DNA of 20,701 bases from Minisyncoccota bacterium. Lineage in GTDB: Bacteria > Patescibacteriota > Minisyncoccia > Phycocordibacterales > DATDWN01. Below the pieces are notes generated by a model. That model did no database searches and had not been told where the DNA came from. It saw only the letters and a list, made by a program, of their open reading frames with translations. The stretch is taken from contig JANWHC010000017.1 of the NCBI GenBank assembly GCA_025450615.1, positions 1-20,701 of the forward strand, read 5' to 3'. This document shows positions 5,095 through 12,717 of the stretch, one piece after another. A program made the position numbers and the translations under genes. Position 1 is the first letter of the stretch. Each line of letters starts with the position of its first letter.

Positions 5095-6993
5095 ATGAAA
5101 AAGAAGACTACCAAACCAAAGTCTATAAAAAGAGCAGAAGGTATACCACTTGCAACAGTAGCAGTGAACGGTGGTGTTTGTTTGCTTGAAAGACTAGACA
5201 AAAGAGTTGGTAGTCATTTCTTTATTTCATGGAGTACAAACGGGCTTGATTTTTCTTCTGATAAAAGAGAAGTTTCAATAAAAATATCTGCAAAAAAATT
5301 TGAGTCTCCAAAAGACTGTGATAATTTTTCTATTTCCGGAACTCCAACAGGATTTATTTTAACTTACATAAGAAAAGGTAAGGGAGTTGGAAAGAAGAAA
5401 ATGGAGGATAAGATTGTTATAGCTAAATCTTTAGATCTATACAGTTGGAAAGTAATGTCAGAAATGCCGAGAGGAGATACACAAAGAGCTACTGTTTTGT
5501 ACGACAAACCTCTAGAGCATTTTGTGATGTATCAAGATGGAATGTTCGTCAAAAGTCAGCACACAAAAACTCTGATTTCATGGAGAGAGAAAACATCACT
5601 TTTGTTTACATCTAGATTTGGAATGTTTGATGCAGGAGAATTTTCAATTGTTGGTTCTATCACTACTAAAGATGGTTTGCTTGTTTTATATGATGCTAGT
5701 GTTCGAAAAGCTAAGAAAAAGTTATTGCAAGTTGGTGGAGTTTTGTTTGATTTAAAAGATCCGAGGAGAATCATTTGGCGATCTGAAGTTCCACTTTGGC
5801 AGGGAATTGTTGAGTCAAAATCCGAGAAAGAAGATTATTTTCCTGTAGGTTTTGTTTATTTTCATAACAATTTTTTAATTTACTGGAGAACTTCAGAAAA
5901 TGATTTAATTCTTTCATCCTTTCCAGCTTTGTTTAAAGAGGCCGATATTTATCAGTATAAAATTTTGGATAGATTTGAACAAAACCCCGTCATTACTCCA
6001 AGGGCGCATCATGACTGGGAAGTTATTGGAACTTTCAATCCAGCAGTATTTGAAGACGAAGATGGAGTTCATCTTTTTTATCGAGCGATTGGAAAAGATG
6101 GAATTTCCAGAATTGGTTATGCTAAAAGTAAAGACGGTATGTCCTTCGAAAAAAGACTTCCTTATCCAGTATTTGAACCAAGAGATGGATCAGGAAAACC
6201 AGATCCAAAAAAAGTTATTGGTCCACAAAACTATTCTCCATCATATTATACTTCTGGTGGCGGTTGGGGAGGATCGGAGGATCCGCGTGTGGTAAAAATA
6301 AAGGATCGTATTTACATGACCTACGTTGCTTTTGAAGGTTGGGGTTCTATTCGTATAGCGGTAACTTCAATAAGTGTTGAGAATTTTAAAAAAGGAGAAT
6401 GGAAATGGAGAGAACCAATTCTGCTTTCACCACCAGGGGAATTTCATAAAAACTGGCTTATTTTCCCAGAAAAAATAAATGGTAAATTTGCGATAATACA
6501 CGGTATTACTCCAGAAATTTTGATTGATTATGTAGATGATTTCGCTACTTTCAAAGGTTACATTAACAGTCCTCGACCTTTTGGACCGCAACCAGGAAGG
6601 AAGGACGCATGGGATCACAAGCTTCGTGGAGCAGGACCACCACCTATAAAAACAGATATTGGATGGTTGGTTTTTTACCACGCTCATGATGCAAATGAAC
6701 CACATAGATATAAACTAGGAGCAATGATTTTAGATTTACATAACCCAACTAAAATTTTATACAGGTCACCTCACGCAATTCTTTCTCCAGATATGTGGTA
6801 TGAAAACGAAGGTAAACCCGGAGTGATTTACGTTTCGGGGGCAATAATTCGAGGGAAAGATTTATGTATTTATTATGGTGGAGGAGATAGAGTTGTTTGT
6901 GTTGCAACTACTCCCCTTAAACCATTTTTGGAATTTTTGATTACTGGAAAACCTGATAATTATGAGTTAAAGAAAGTTTCTACAAAAATATAA
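5095..6993 (+). CDS. Tandem GH130-like protein with degenerate N-terminal half
   Basis: The 632-residue protein is about twice the length of a GH130 enzyme. The C-terminal unit (about 296-615) has the family's features in order: FNPAVF (314-319), an FYRA core strand, YAKSKDGMSF, GSEDPR at 393-398 containing the likely catalytic Asp396, FPEK (457-460), PPIKTDIGWLVFYHA (516-530), LDLHNPTKILYRS and IYYGGGD (592-598). GH130 members are beta-mannoside phosphorylases or hydrolases that use the EDPR Asp and bind phosphate with basic residues. The N-terminal half (about 20-290) still shows propeller-like repeats and a GVLFDLKDPRRIIWRS strand equivalent to that unit's end, but it has no EDPR motif, so it is probably a non-catalytic duplicate. 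There is no signal peptide, so it acts in the cytoplasm. The stop is followed 14 bases later by the sister gene. Phosphorylase versus hydrolase is not settled from sequence alone. Confidence 0.8.
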   Translation: MKKKTTKPKSIKRAEGIPLATVAVNGGVCLLERLDKRVGSHFFISWSTNGLDFSSDKREVSIKISAKKFESPKDCDNFSISGTPTGFILTYIRKGKGVGKKKMEDKIVIAKSLDLYSWKVMSEMPRGDTQRATVLYDKPLEHFVMYQDGMFVKSQHTKTLISWREKTSLLFTSRFGMFDAGEFSIVGSITTKDGLLVLYDASVRKAKKKLLQVGGVLFDLKDPRRIIWRSEVPLWQGIVESKSEKEDYFPVGFVYFHNNFLIYWRTSENDLILSSFPALFKEADIYQYKILDRFEQNPVITPRAHHDWEVIGTFNPAVFEDEDGVHLFYRAIGKDGISRIGYAKSKDGMSFEKRLPYPVFEPRDGSGKPDPKKVIGPQNYSPSYYTSGGGWGGSEDPRVVKIKDRIYMTYVAFEGWGSIRIAVTSISVENFKKGEWKWREPILLSPPGEFHKNWLIFPEKINGKFAIIHGITPEILIDYVDDFATFKGYINSPRPFGPQPGRKDAWDHKLRGAGPPPIKTDIGWLVFYHAHDANEPHRYKLGAMILDLHNPTKILYRSPHAILSPDMWYENEGKPGVIYVSGAIIRGKDLCIYYGGGDRVVCVATTPLKPFLEFLITGKPDNYELKKVSTKI

Positions 6994-7007
6994 AAGAATA
7001 TAAAGAT

Positions 7008-8912
7008 ATGTTTGTTGTCCGAAGAAATAAAAATAACCCGATAATGTCTCCAAGAAAAGAAGCGGCTTTTGAAAGTTATGCAGTTTTTAATGGCAATCCA
7101 ATAAAAGTTGGAAATTCAATCGAGATGGTTTATCGAGCTCAGGCAGAACCACAAGAGTTTCAAGGAGGTCACTTTTCTTTGTCTGTGGTCGCAAAGGCAG
7201 TTAGTCGCGATGGAGTGAATTTTAAAAATCGCGAACCATTTATAACTCCAACTTTCCCGTGGGAAAGATTTGGTTGTGAAGATCCGCGAGTGACAAAGGT
7301 CGATGGAAAATATTTTATATTTTATACTGCACTTTCTGCTTATCCTTTAAATATTCCCGGTGGTATTAAAGTTGCGGTCGCCATAAGTAACGATATGAAA
7401 ACTATAAAGGAAAAACATCTAGTTACTCCTTTCAATGCTAAGGCCATGACTCTTTTCCCAGAAAAAGTAGGAGGAAAATATTTAGCTCTACTTACGGTAA
7501 ATCCTGATGTTTTGCCAACACATATCGCCATGGCTGAATTTAATAAACTAGAGGATATGTGGGATGAGAATTATTGGAATAAATGGTACAAAAATTTAGA
7601 TAAACATATTTTTATACACGGAGACACAGCAGATCGTATCGAGATCGGTAGCTGTCCAATAAAAACAGAAAAAGGTTGGTTGGTGGTGACTTGTCGCATC
7701 GAAAATCACTCTGCTCCAAACAGAATTTTTAAAATAGAGGCTATGCTACTTGATTTAAAAAATCCTAAGAAAATAATTGGTCGTACTCGAGGGGCCTTAC
7801 TTTTACCAGAAGAAAAATATGAAAAAGAGGGAATTCTTCCTGACATTATTTTTCCTAGTGGAGCGCTGGTGGTGAAAGATAAACTCAGAATTTATTATGG
7901 AGGAACTGATACAACTCTTTCTATCGCCGAAGTTGGTCTCGACTCTCTTTTAGAGACCATGCATCTTCCTTACAAAGAAGTTGGTTTTCACAGACTGACG
8001 GAAGGTGCTCTTCTCGAGCCCAGAAAAGATAAAGATTGGGAGAAAAAAGCTATTTTTAATCCTGCAGCAATTGATATCGATGGCGTTGTAAGAATTTTGT
8101 ACAGAGCGATGGGAGACGATAATACTTCTGTTATTGGTTATGCCGAAAGTAAAGACGGTTCAACAATAGATTTTATTTCTGATAAACCTTGCTATGTTCC
8201 TCGCGAAGATTTTGAGCAAAAAAAAGTTCCAAATGGAAATTCTGGTTGCGAAGATCCTAGGTTAACTAGAATAGGAAATACAATTTACATGTGCTACACG
8301 GCATATAACGGAGTAAATCCACCCGCTGTAGCGATTACACACATTTCAGTTTCTGATTTTAAAAAAAGAATTTGGAAATGGAGCAAGCCCGTTTTAGTTA
8401 CACAAGACAATCGTGACGATAAAGATGGATGTTTACACCCAGAAAAAGTAAAAGGTCAGTACTTTCTATTTCACCGAGTAGACAACCATGTATGTGGAGA
8501 TTTTGGAAAAACCCCGGAATTTAAAAACCGAAATGAATTTAAAAATATAGCTATCTTTGGTCCAAGATATGGAATGTGGGATTCTGTAAAAGTTGGAATC
8601 TCTGTACCCCCAATAAAAACAAAAAAGGGTTGGATACTTTTATATCATGGTGTATCAGGGCGATCTCGCTATCGAGTTGGCGCAGTTCTATTAGACCTTA
8701 AAGATCCTACAAAAGTTTTGTCTAGAACAACTGATTGTATTTTTGAACCAAGAGAAGCGTATGAACTTTCTGGCCAAGTTAACAATGTAGTTTTTCCATG
8801 TGGGGCTGTCGTTCGTGGTGATAATATACTCATGTACTACGGAGGAGCAGATTCTGTAATCGATGTGGCATCCATTTCTCTTTCAGCTCTACTTAAGACT
8901 TTAACTAGTTAG
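7008..8912 (+). CDS. Double GH130 protein (mannoside phosphorylase-like), both units with EDPR
   Basis: The 634-residue protein consists of two GH130 five-bladed propeller units. Unit 1 (about 1-318) has GCEDPR at 89-94, FPEK at 150-153, SCPIKTEKGWL (215-225), LDLKNPKKIIGRT and IYYGGTD. The usual YHG after GWL is replaced by VTCRIENH. Unit 2 (about 330-634) has FNPAA, LYRA, GYAESKDGS, GCEDPR at 413-418, HPEK (477-480), PPIKTKKGWILLYHG (534-548), LDLKDPTKVLSRT and MYYGGAD. Unit 2 is therefore the closer match to active mannoside phosphorylases, and unit 1 may be altered in specificity or phosphate binding. There is no signal peptide, so it is cytoplasmic. It lies 14 bases after the GH130-like gene and is probably cotranscribed with it and with the cupin isomerase. 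It ends tail to tail with the transporter gene, overlapping by 8 bases. Confidence 0.85.
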   Translation: MFVVRRNKNNPIMSPRKEAAFESYAVFNGNPIKVGNSIEMVYRAQAEPQEFQGGHFSLSVVAKAVSRDGVNFKNREPFITPTFPWERFGCEDPRVTKVDGKYFIFYTALSAYPLNIPGGIKVAVAISNDMKTIKEKHLVTPFNAKAMTLFPEKVGGKYLALLTVNPDVLPTHIAMAEFNKLEDMWDENYWNKWYKNLDKHIFIHGDTADRIEIGSCPIKTEKGWLVVTCRIENHSAPNRIFKIEAMLLDLKNPKKIIGRTRGALLLPEEKYEKEGILPDIIFPSGALVVKDKLRIYYGGTDTTLSIAEVGLDSLLETMHLPYKEVGFHRLTEGALLEPRKDKDWEKKAIFNPAAIDIDGVVRILYRAMGDDNTSVIGYAESKDGSTIDFISDKPCYVPREDFEQKKVPNGNSGCEDPRLTRIGNTIYMCYTAYNGVNPPAVAITHISVSDFKKRIWKWSKPVLVTQDNRDDKDGCLHPEKVKGQYFLFHRVDNHVCGDFGKTPEFKNRNEFKNIAIFGPRYGMWDSVKVGISVPPIKTKKGWILLYHGVSGRSRYRVGAVLLDLKDPTKVLSRTTDCIFEPREAYELSGQVNNVVFPCGAVVRGDNILMYYGGADSVIDVASISLSALLKTLTS

Positions 8913-10080
8913 TGTCTCTTAGGGCCAAAGCATAGTGTACGCCGACTATCATAATAGATCCCATAATAATAAACATATACTGAAAAGGAATAAACTGGAG
9001 CATTATTGTGGCCAAAATCGGCGCAACAATAAAAGAAAGTGGTCGAGTAATTCGGAAAAAACTTATTACATCGCTTCTGTCCTTCGGAACTTTTTTGAAA
9101 AAATATGTATCGCTACTTATTTCTACTATACTTGCGCCAACTCGGGTGATGAAAAGTATTATTGCCCATACCCAAAAACTTTTTACAGTAATGAAACTTA
9201 TAAAAAGTGTAGACAGTCCCATAATTACAAAACCGATACTGAGAAACTCTTTTTCGCCATATTTATCATCCTCCAAATTACCAACTGGTAATTCAATAAG
9301 AATGAAAGGAATAAGCATTATTGTAAAAATGAGGCCAATTTCTGAAAGAGAAAAACCTATATATTTATTCATGTAAATTGGTGTATAAACAACCATAAAC
9401 GCATAAAAAAGTTGTAATAGAAACTGGGTTGTAAAAACATTGCTTAGGTCTTTACTTTTAGCATATTCAACTATTGTGTCCTTGGCCCGAATATGTTTTA
9501 TGGGTGCTATTTTTATTGCTCTAAATCTCGTCATATAGTGATAAAGAGGAACTAAAAACAAAGCCGAAGCAATATAAACCAAAGCATAAGCGTCATGTAC
9601 TAAAAGTACTGACACTATGGCAGGGGAGATCATTATTGTAGTGTTGGTGATAGTTAAGTATGTTGCCCGAATGCTTCCTGTTTTTGAATGATCCCTTGTA
9701 AAATCTTCAAGAAAAATATCCATTCCAAAAAGAAGTAGGGAAATATTTACCAAATGCATCAAAAAATAAAAACCAATAAGCACTGGAGAACTAGAGACGA
9801 ACATACCTATAGTTCCCAAGATTTCAATACCAATTGAATAAATAACAAACTTGTATACACCGATTTTTTCTAAAATTTTAGAGGCGTTAAGTAAAAGGTA
9901 AGTGTTTATTATTGAACCAATTATATATAACGATGAGACTTGTGTTTGGGAGAAAAATTGGGAGAGGAAAGAGGAGTTAATATAAATGATCAAAGCATAG
10001 TGAAGAGAAATGAAAATATTCGATAAGAATATAGTATTCAAAGACGTACTTTGTCTGAAAGCTAAAAGGAGCTTGTGCAT
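8905..10080 (-). CDS. Major facilitator superfamily transporter
   Basis: The 391-residue membrane protein has 11-12 hydrophobic helices in two halves (about 1-190 and 210-391) joined by a basic central loop (RAIKIAPIKHIRAKD, about 187-203). That layout is standard for MFS secondary carriers. The first half starts with two helices after a short polar head, and a charged loop (LEDFTRDHSKTG) follows helix 4. The second half contains NLEDDKYGEKE in the loop between helices 8 and 9. No motif fixes the substrate. Its 3' end overlaps the GH130 gene by 8 bases on the opposite strand, and together with the mannose-phosphate genes this makes a sugar or glycoside carrier attractive, but position is the only evidence. 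The start at 10080 is supported by TACAAT ending eight bases upstream. Confidence 0.8.
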   Translation of the reverse strand: MHKLLLAFRQSTSLNTIFLSNIFISLHYALIIYINSSFLSQFFSQTQVSSLYIIGSIINTYLLLNASKILEKIGVYKFVIYSIGIEILGTIGMFVSSSPVLIGFYFLMHLVNISLLLFGMDIFLEDFTRDHSKTGSIRATYLTITNTTIMISPAIVSVLLVHDAYALVYIASALFLVPLYHYMTRFRAIKIAPIKHIRAKDTIVEYAKSKDLSNVFTTQFLLQLFYAFMVVYTPIYMNKYIGFSLSEIGLIFTIMLIPFILIELPVGNLEDDKYGEKEFLSIGFVIMGLSTLFISFITVKSFWVWAIILFITRVGASIVEISSDTYFFKKVPKDRSDVISFFRITRPLSFIVAPILATIMLQFIPFQYMFIIMGSIMIVGVHYALALRDTN

Positions 10081-10094
10081 ACTAGATAATTGTA
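10081..10094 (-). promoter_or_regulatory. -10 box of the MFS gene
   Basis: On the minus strand TACAAT (10094-10089) ends eight bases before the ATG at 10080, predicting a leader of zero to two bases. A TATTAT overlaps just upstream as an alternative. The rest of the gap up to 10191 is AT-rich, holds a run of eight T, and shows no other feature that I can support. Confidence 0.45.
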
Positions 10095-10191
10095 TAATAA
10101 AATCTCTTACTCGCCAAAACTTTTTCCAGACCGTAAACTTTCCCAGCGAAAAGATTGTTTCAACGAGTTTTTTTTAGGCTAATTTTTATGC

Positions 10192-10220
10192 TTGACATTT
10201 AGGCCCAACTATGATATAAT
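10192..10220 (+). promoter_or_regulatory. Perfect consensus sigma70-type promoter
   Basis: TTGACA at 10192-10197 and TATAAT at 10215-10220 are separated by exactly 17 bases, so both boxes and the spacing match the consensus. Transcription should start near 10227, giving a leader of about 43 bases for the gene at 10270. It is the strongest promoter in the window. Confidence 0.9.
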
Positions 10221-10232
10221 GTATACTAGATA

Positions 10233-10263
10233 GGCGGGAACCTCCTGCCACCAAAGATAGGAG
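10233..10263 (+). promoter_or_regulatory. Leader with two mutually exclusive hairpins around the Shine-Dalgarno
   Basis: GGCGGG (10233-10238) pairs with CCTGCC (10244-10249) across a 5-base loop. Alternatively CTCCT (10242-10246), inside that loop and stem, is complementary to the Shine-Dalgarno AGGAG (10259-10263). With a bulged C the pairing extends by two A-T pairs to seven. The first fold leaves the ribosome site open and the second hides it. The pairing is visible; the regulatory role is inference. Confidence 0.45.
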
Positions 10264-10269
10264 TTAGTC

Positions 10270-10773
10270 ATGGGTCAAAAAGGCCACGACCAGTTCGTGT
10301 TTCTAAACGAGTTTCAAGTGATCGTGCCGGAAGGCTACGACCACGCGACTCGCCTCGACACGTTCTGCAAGATGCACAAATCAGAGTTTCGGTTCTGCCA
10401 GCGGAACCTGACCGACAAGAACTACTCAGCTGGAGCCTCGAAACCGCTCGAGGCTGGCCAGAGGTTTTCAGTCAAAGCTTTCCAGATTCGAGGCTGGGTC
10501 ACGACCGAGGACATCTTCGCTTTTCTCCGGACGGCAGGGGCTTCTCTTCTCGGTCCATACGGAATCACTCTCGTCTTTGAACAGGCGAGGGAGAAGCTTC
10601 CGACAGAGAGACGATGCACGTCCTTCGACAAGAGAGATGCTCTTGGCCCTGGACTCCGCGTCCTGCCGTTCATCTACGCAGCTCCTGATGTGTACTACGT
10701 GTTGGATTTTGATTCCTTCGGTCCTGATCATTGGGGGCCGAACTACGTCGTTCTCTGCTTCTGCGAGATCTAG
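10270..10773 (+). CDS. GC-rich orphan protein, function unknown
   Basis: The 167-residue protein has no signal peptide and no membrane segment. It appears to be a compact cytoplasmic alpha/beta protein with five cysteines (33, 43, 116, 163, 165) and an aromatic, acidic C-terminus (DFDSFGPDHWGPNYVV then LCFCE). A central segment, NLTDKNYSAGASKPLEAGQR then FSVKAFQIR, and a later TTEDIFAFLRTAGASLLGP-type stretch remind me of a family of small hypothetical proteins found in Parcubacteria genomes, but I know no function for them. Counted 60-base lines inside the gene are 55-58% GC, against about 30% in a nearby line of the MFS gene. It has a consensus promoter, a good AGGAG site 6 bases before the ATG and a strong terminator, so it is an independent, probably highly expressed unit. 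Coding status is well supported. Confidence 0.85.
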   Translation: MGQKGHDQFVFLNEFQVIVPEGYDHATRLDTFCKMHKSEFRFCQRNLTDKNYSAGASKPLEAGQRFSVKAFQIRGWVTTEDIFAFLRTAGASLLGPYGITLVFEQAREKLPTERRCTSFDKRDALGPGLRVLPFIYAAPDVYYVLDFDSFGPDHWGPNYVVLCFCEI

Positions 10774-10798
10774 CTCAGCTAGTCTCGGTTCTACAAGT

Positions 10799-10827
10799 GC
10801 TCCCGCGCCGTGCGTGGGAGCCTTTTT
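10799..10827 (+). terminator. Strong rho-independent terminator
   Basis: GCTCCCGCGC (10799-10808) pairs with GCGTGGGAGC (10812-10821) over ten base pairs with one G-T pair and a CGT loop, followed by CTTTTT. It ends the GC-rich orphan gene. A shorter CTAGC-TCA-GCTAG hairpin overlaps that gene's stop codon upstream. Confidence 0.92.
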
Positions 10828-10846
10828 CATATTTGAATTTTTTAAA

Positions 10847-12691
10847 CTAGACTCCTAATATAACAGGAATCACGATAGGTTTTTTTGCAGTCTTTTGGAA
10901 GAGGAAGCGGCCGATGTCATCAGCTAAAGTTGATTTAACAAAGTCAAAATTGATAGGGTTCATACCTCTTGTAGTATCTTCCACAGTTTTCTTTATGATC
11001 ATTCGTGCGTGATTTAGAAGTTCTTGAGATTCACGTAAGTAGACGAAGCCTCGAGAAATAATATCCGGAGATTTTTTAAGTTTTCCTGTTTTAGTATTGA
11101 TTGAAACAACGATAAGGAAGATTCCATCTTGCGCTAGCATTTTTCGATCTCGGATAACCATCTCCTGTACATTTCCAACTGAAAATCCATCAACAATCAT
11201 CTGTGCTCCTGGGGCTGATTCTTTTAGCCTGACAAATTTCTTGCCATCGTCTTGGATTTCAAGAATAGAACCGTTGTCAGGAACAATAATATTTTCTTTC
11301 GGCATGCCAACTATTGATTCAGCCAAATCTTCGTGAACTCGAAGCATGTAGTGGTTTCCGTGAACGGGCACAAAGAATTTCGCACCGACTTTTTTATGGA
11401 TCCATTCTAGCTCACCTCGGTTTCCGTGACCTGTTGAGTGAATATAAACATCACTTGTTCGATAGTGAATAATTTTTGCTCCTTGTCTTGCTAGGTTGTC
11501 TTTCAATTTCTGAACAGCTTTTTCGTTTCCAGGAATAATAGAAGACGAAAGCAGAACTGTGTCTCTTGGTGTGATTCGGAAGTATTTGTGAGTTTTGTTA
11601 GACATTCGCATGAGAGCAGCAAACTCATCTCCTTGAGCACCAGTAGCAAGCACAATAACTCGATCAGGAGGGAAGTTTTCCATTTCTCCGTTTGTAATTA
11701 TCGTGTCAGATTTTATTTTTAGCATTCCCATATGCAAAACAATTTCAATGTTGTTTTTCATACTTCGTCCTTCCACAACAATTTTCTTTCCATATTTTTC
11801 AGCAATAGCGATAATTTTCATCACACGTTCAAGCTGTGAAGCAAAAGTTCCAATGATAAGTCTGCCTTTTGTATTTTTTATAATATTGTCTAAGTTTTCG
11901 TGCACAACTCTTTCTGGAGTAGAAAATCCGGGGTTATCAACGTTTGTTGAGTCCATGAGTAGACACAAAACATTTTCATTTTTGAATCTTCCAAATTCTT
12001 TTTCTTCTGCTTCGGTAGGAACTCCGTCTACATGATCAAGTTTGATGTCTCCAGGGGTAACGATAGATCCGTAAGGAGTATCGATAATAAGTCCCATTGA
12101 ATCTGGAATAGTGTGAGTTACGTTGAAGAAACGAACTTTGAGAGATCCCATATCTATAGTGTCTTCTTTTTCTACTACTTTAATATCGAGTGCAGGTAGG
12201 TGAGGGAATTCTTCTTGTCGCTTTTTCACCATAATTGATGTGAGAGCTCGTGTATATAGAGGAGGATTACCGATTCGGTCCATGATGTAAGGAATTCCAC
12301 CGATGTGGTCTAGGTGTCCGTGTGTTATAAATATACCTCGGATTTTATCCTTTCTGTCTTCTAGGTACTTTGTGTTTGGCAAGATATAGTCGATTCCTGG
12401 AGTATCGTCGTCTTTAAACATGAATCCCATATCGATAACAATGATGTCGTTTTTGTATTCAACCATTGTCATGTTTTTTCCGATTTCCTCAACTCCTCCC
12501 AGTGGAATTATACGGATGTTGTCGCCAAGCGGTGGGATAACATCCTCAGCCTTTCTTTGTCTCGGTAGAGGAATCTCTCTTCGCGAGAAAGATCTTTTTG
12601 GGAAACGACTACGCGTTCCATGTGAATGCGCTCGTTCTGTTACTCTTTCGGTTTTCGGTGCGGAAACTATATTTTCTGTTGTTTGATCCAT
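10847..12691 (-). CDS. rnj: Ribonuclease J
   Basis: RNase J is a metallo-beta-lactamase-fold ribonuclease with endonuclease and 5'-to-3' exonuclease activity in mRNA decay and rRNA maturation. The 614-residue protein has a basic, Ser/Arg-rich N-terminal extension (1-55). The core follows: IIPLGGVEEIGKN (61-73), the zinc motif HGHLDH at 124-129, His193 in the THTIPDS segment, GDIKLDH (214-220), a beta-CASP region (STNVDNPGFSTPE and later THKYFRITPRDTV) and the PVHGNHYMLRVH segment that supplies the last metal and phosphate contacts. The RNase J C-terminal domain (DGFSVGNV onward) is complete. The gene follows the solute-binding-protein gene by 26 bases in the same direction and no Shine-Dalgarno is visible, so the two may be cotranscribed. 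The basic extension could add RNA or ribosome contacts. Identification is secure. Confidence 0.97.
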   Translation of the reverse strand: MDQTTENIVSAPKTERVTERAHSHGTRSRFPKRSFSRREIPLPRQRKAEDVIPPLGDNIRIIPLGGVEEIGKNMTMVEYKNDIIVIDMGFMFKDDDTPGIDYILPNTKYLEDRKDKIRGIFITHGHLDHIGGIPYIMDRIGNPPLYTRALTSIMVKKRQEEFPHLPALDIKVVEKEDTIDMGSLKVRFFNVTHTIPDSMGLIIDTPYGSIVTPGDIKLDHVDGVPTEAEEKEFGRFKNENVLCLLMDSTNVDNPGFSTPERVVHENLDNIIKNTKGRLIIGTFASQLERVMKIIAIAEKYGKKIVVEGRSMKNNIEIVLHMGMLKIKSDTIITNGEMENFPPDRVIVLATGAQGDEFAALMRMSNKTHKYFRITPRDTVLLSSSIIPGNEKAVQKLKDNLARQGAKIIHYRTSDVYIHSTGHGNRGELEWIHKKVGAKFFVPVHGNHYMLRVHEDLAESIVGMPKENIIVPDNGSILEIQDDGKKFVRLKESAPGAQMIVDGFSVGNVQEMVIRDRKMLAQDGIFLIVVSINTKTGKLKKSPDIISRGFVYLRESQELLNHARMIIKKTVEDTTRGMNPINFDFVKSTLADDIGRFLFQKTAKKPIVIPVILGV

Positions 12692-12717
12692 GTTTTTATT
12701 AATTATTAGTTTTAATT

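Noticed and set aside
10165..10176. Run of eight T as a terminator
   Set aside because: No stem precedes it and no plus-strand gene ends upstream; the two nearest genes start away from it or after it.
10422..10858. Several overlapping open frames on both strands within the GC-rich orphan gene
   Set aside because: GC-rich sequence has few stops. Only the frame at 10270 has a promoter, a Shine-Dalgarno site and a terminator in the right places.
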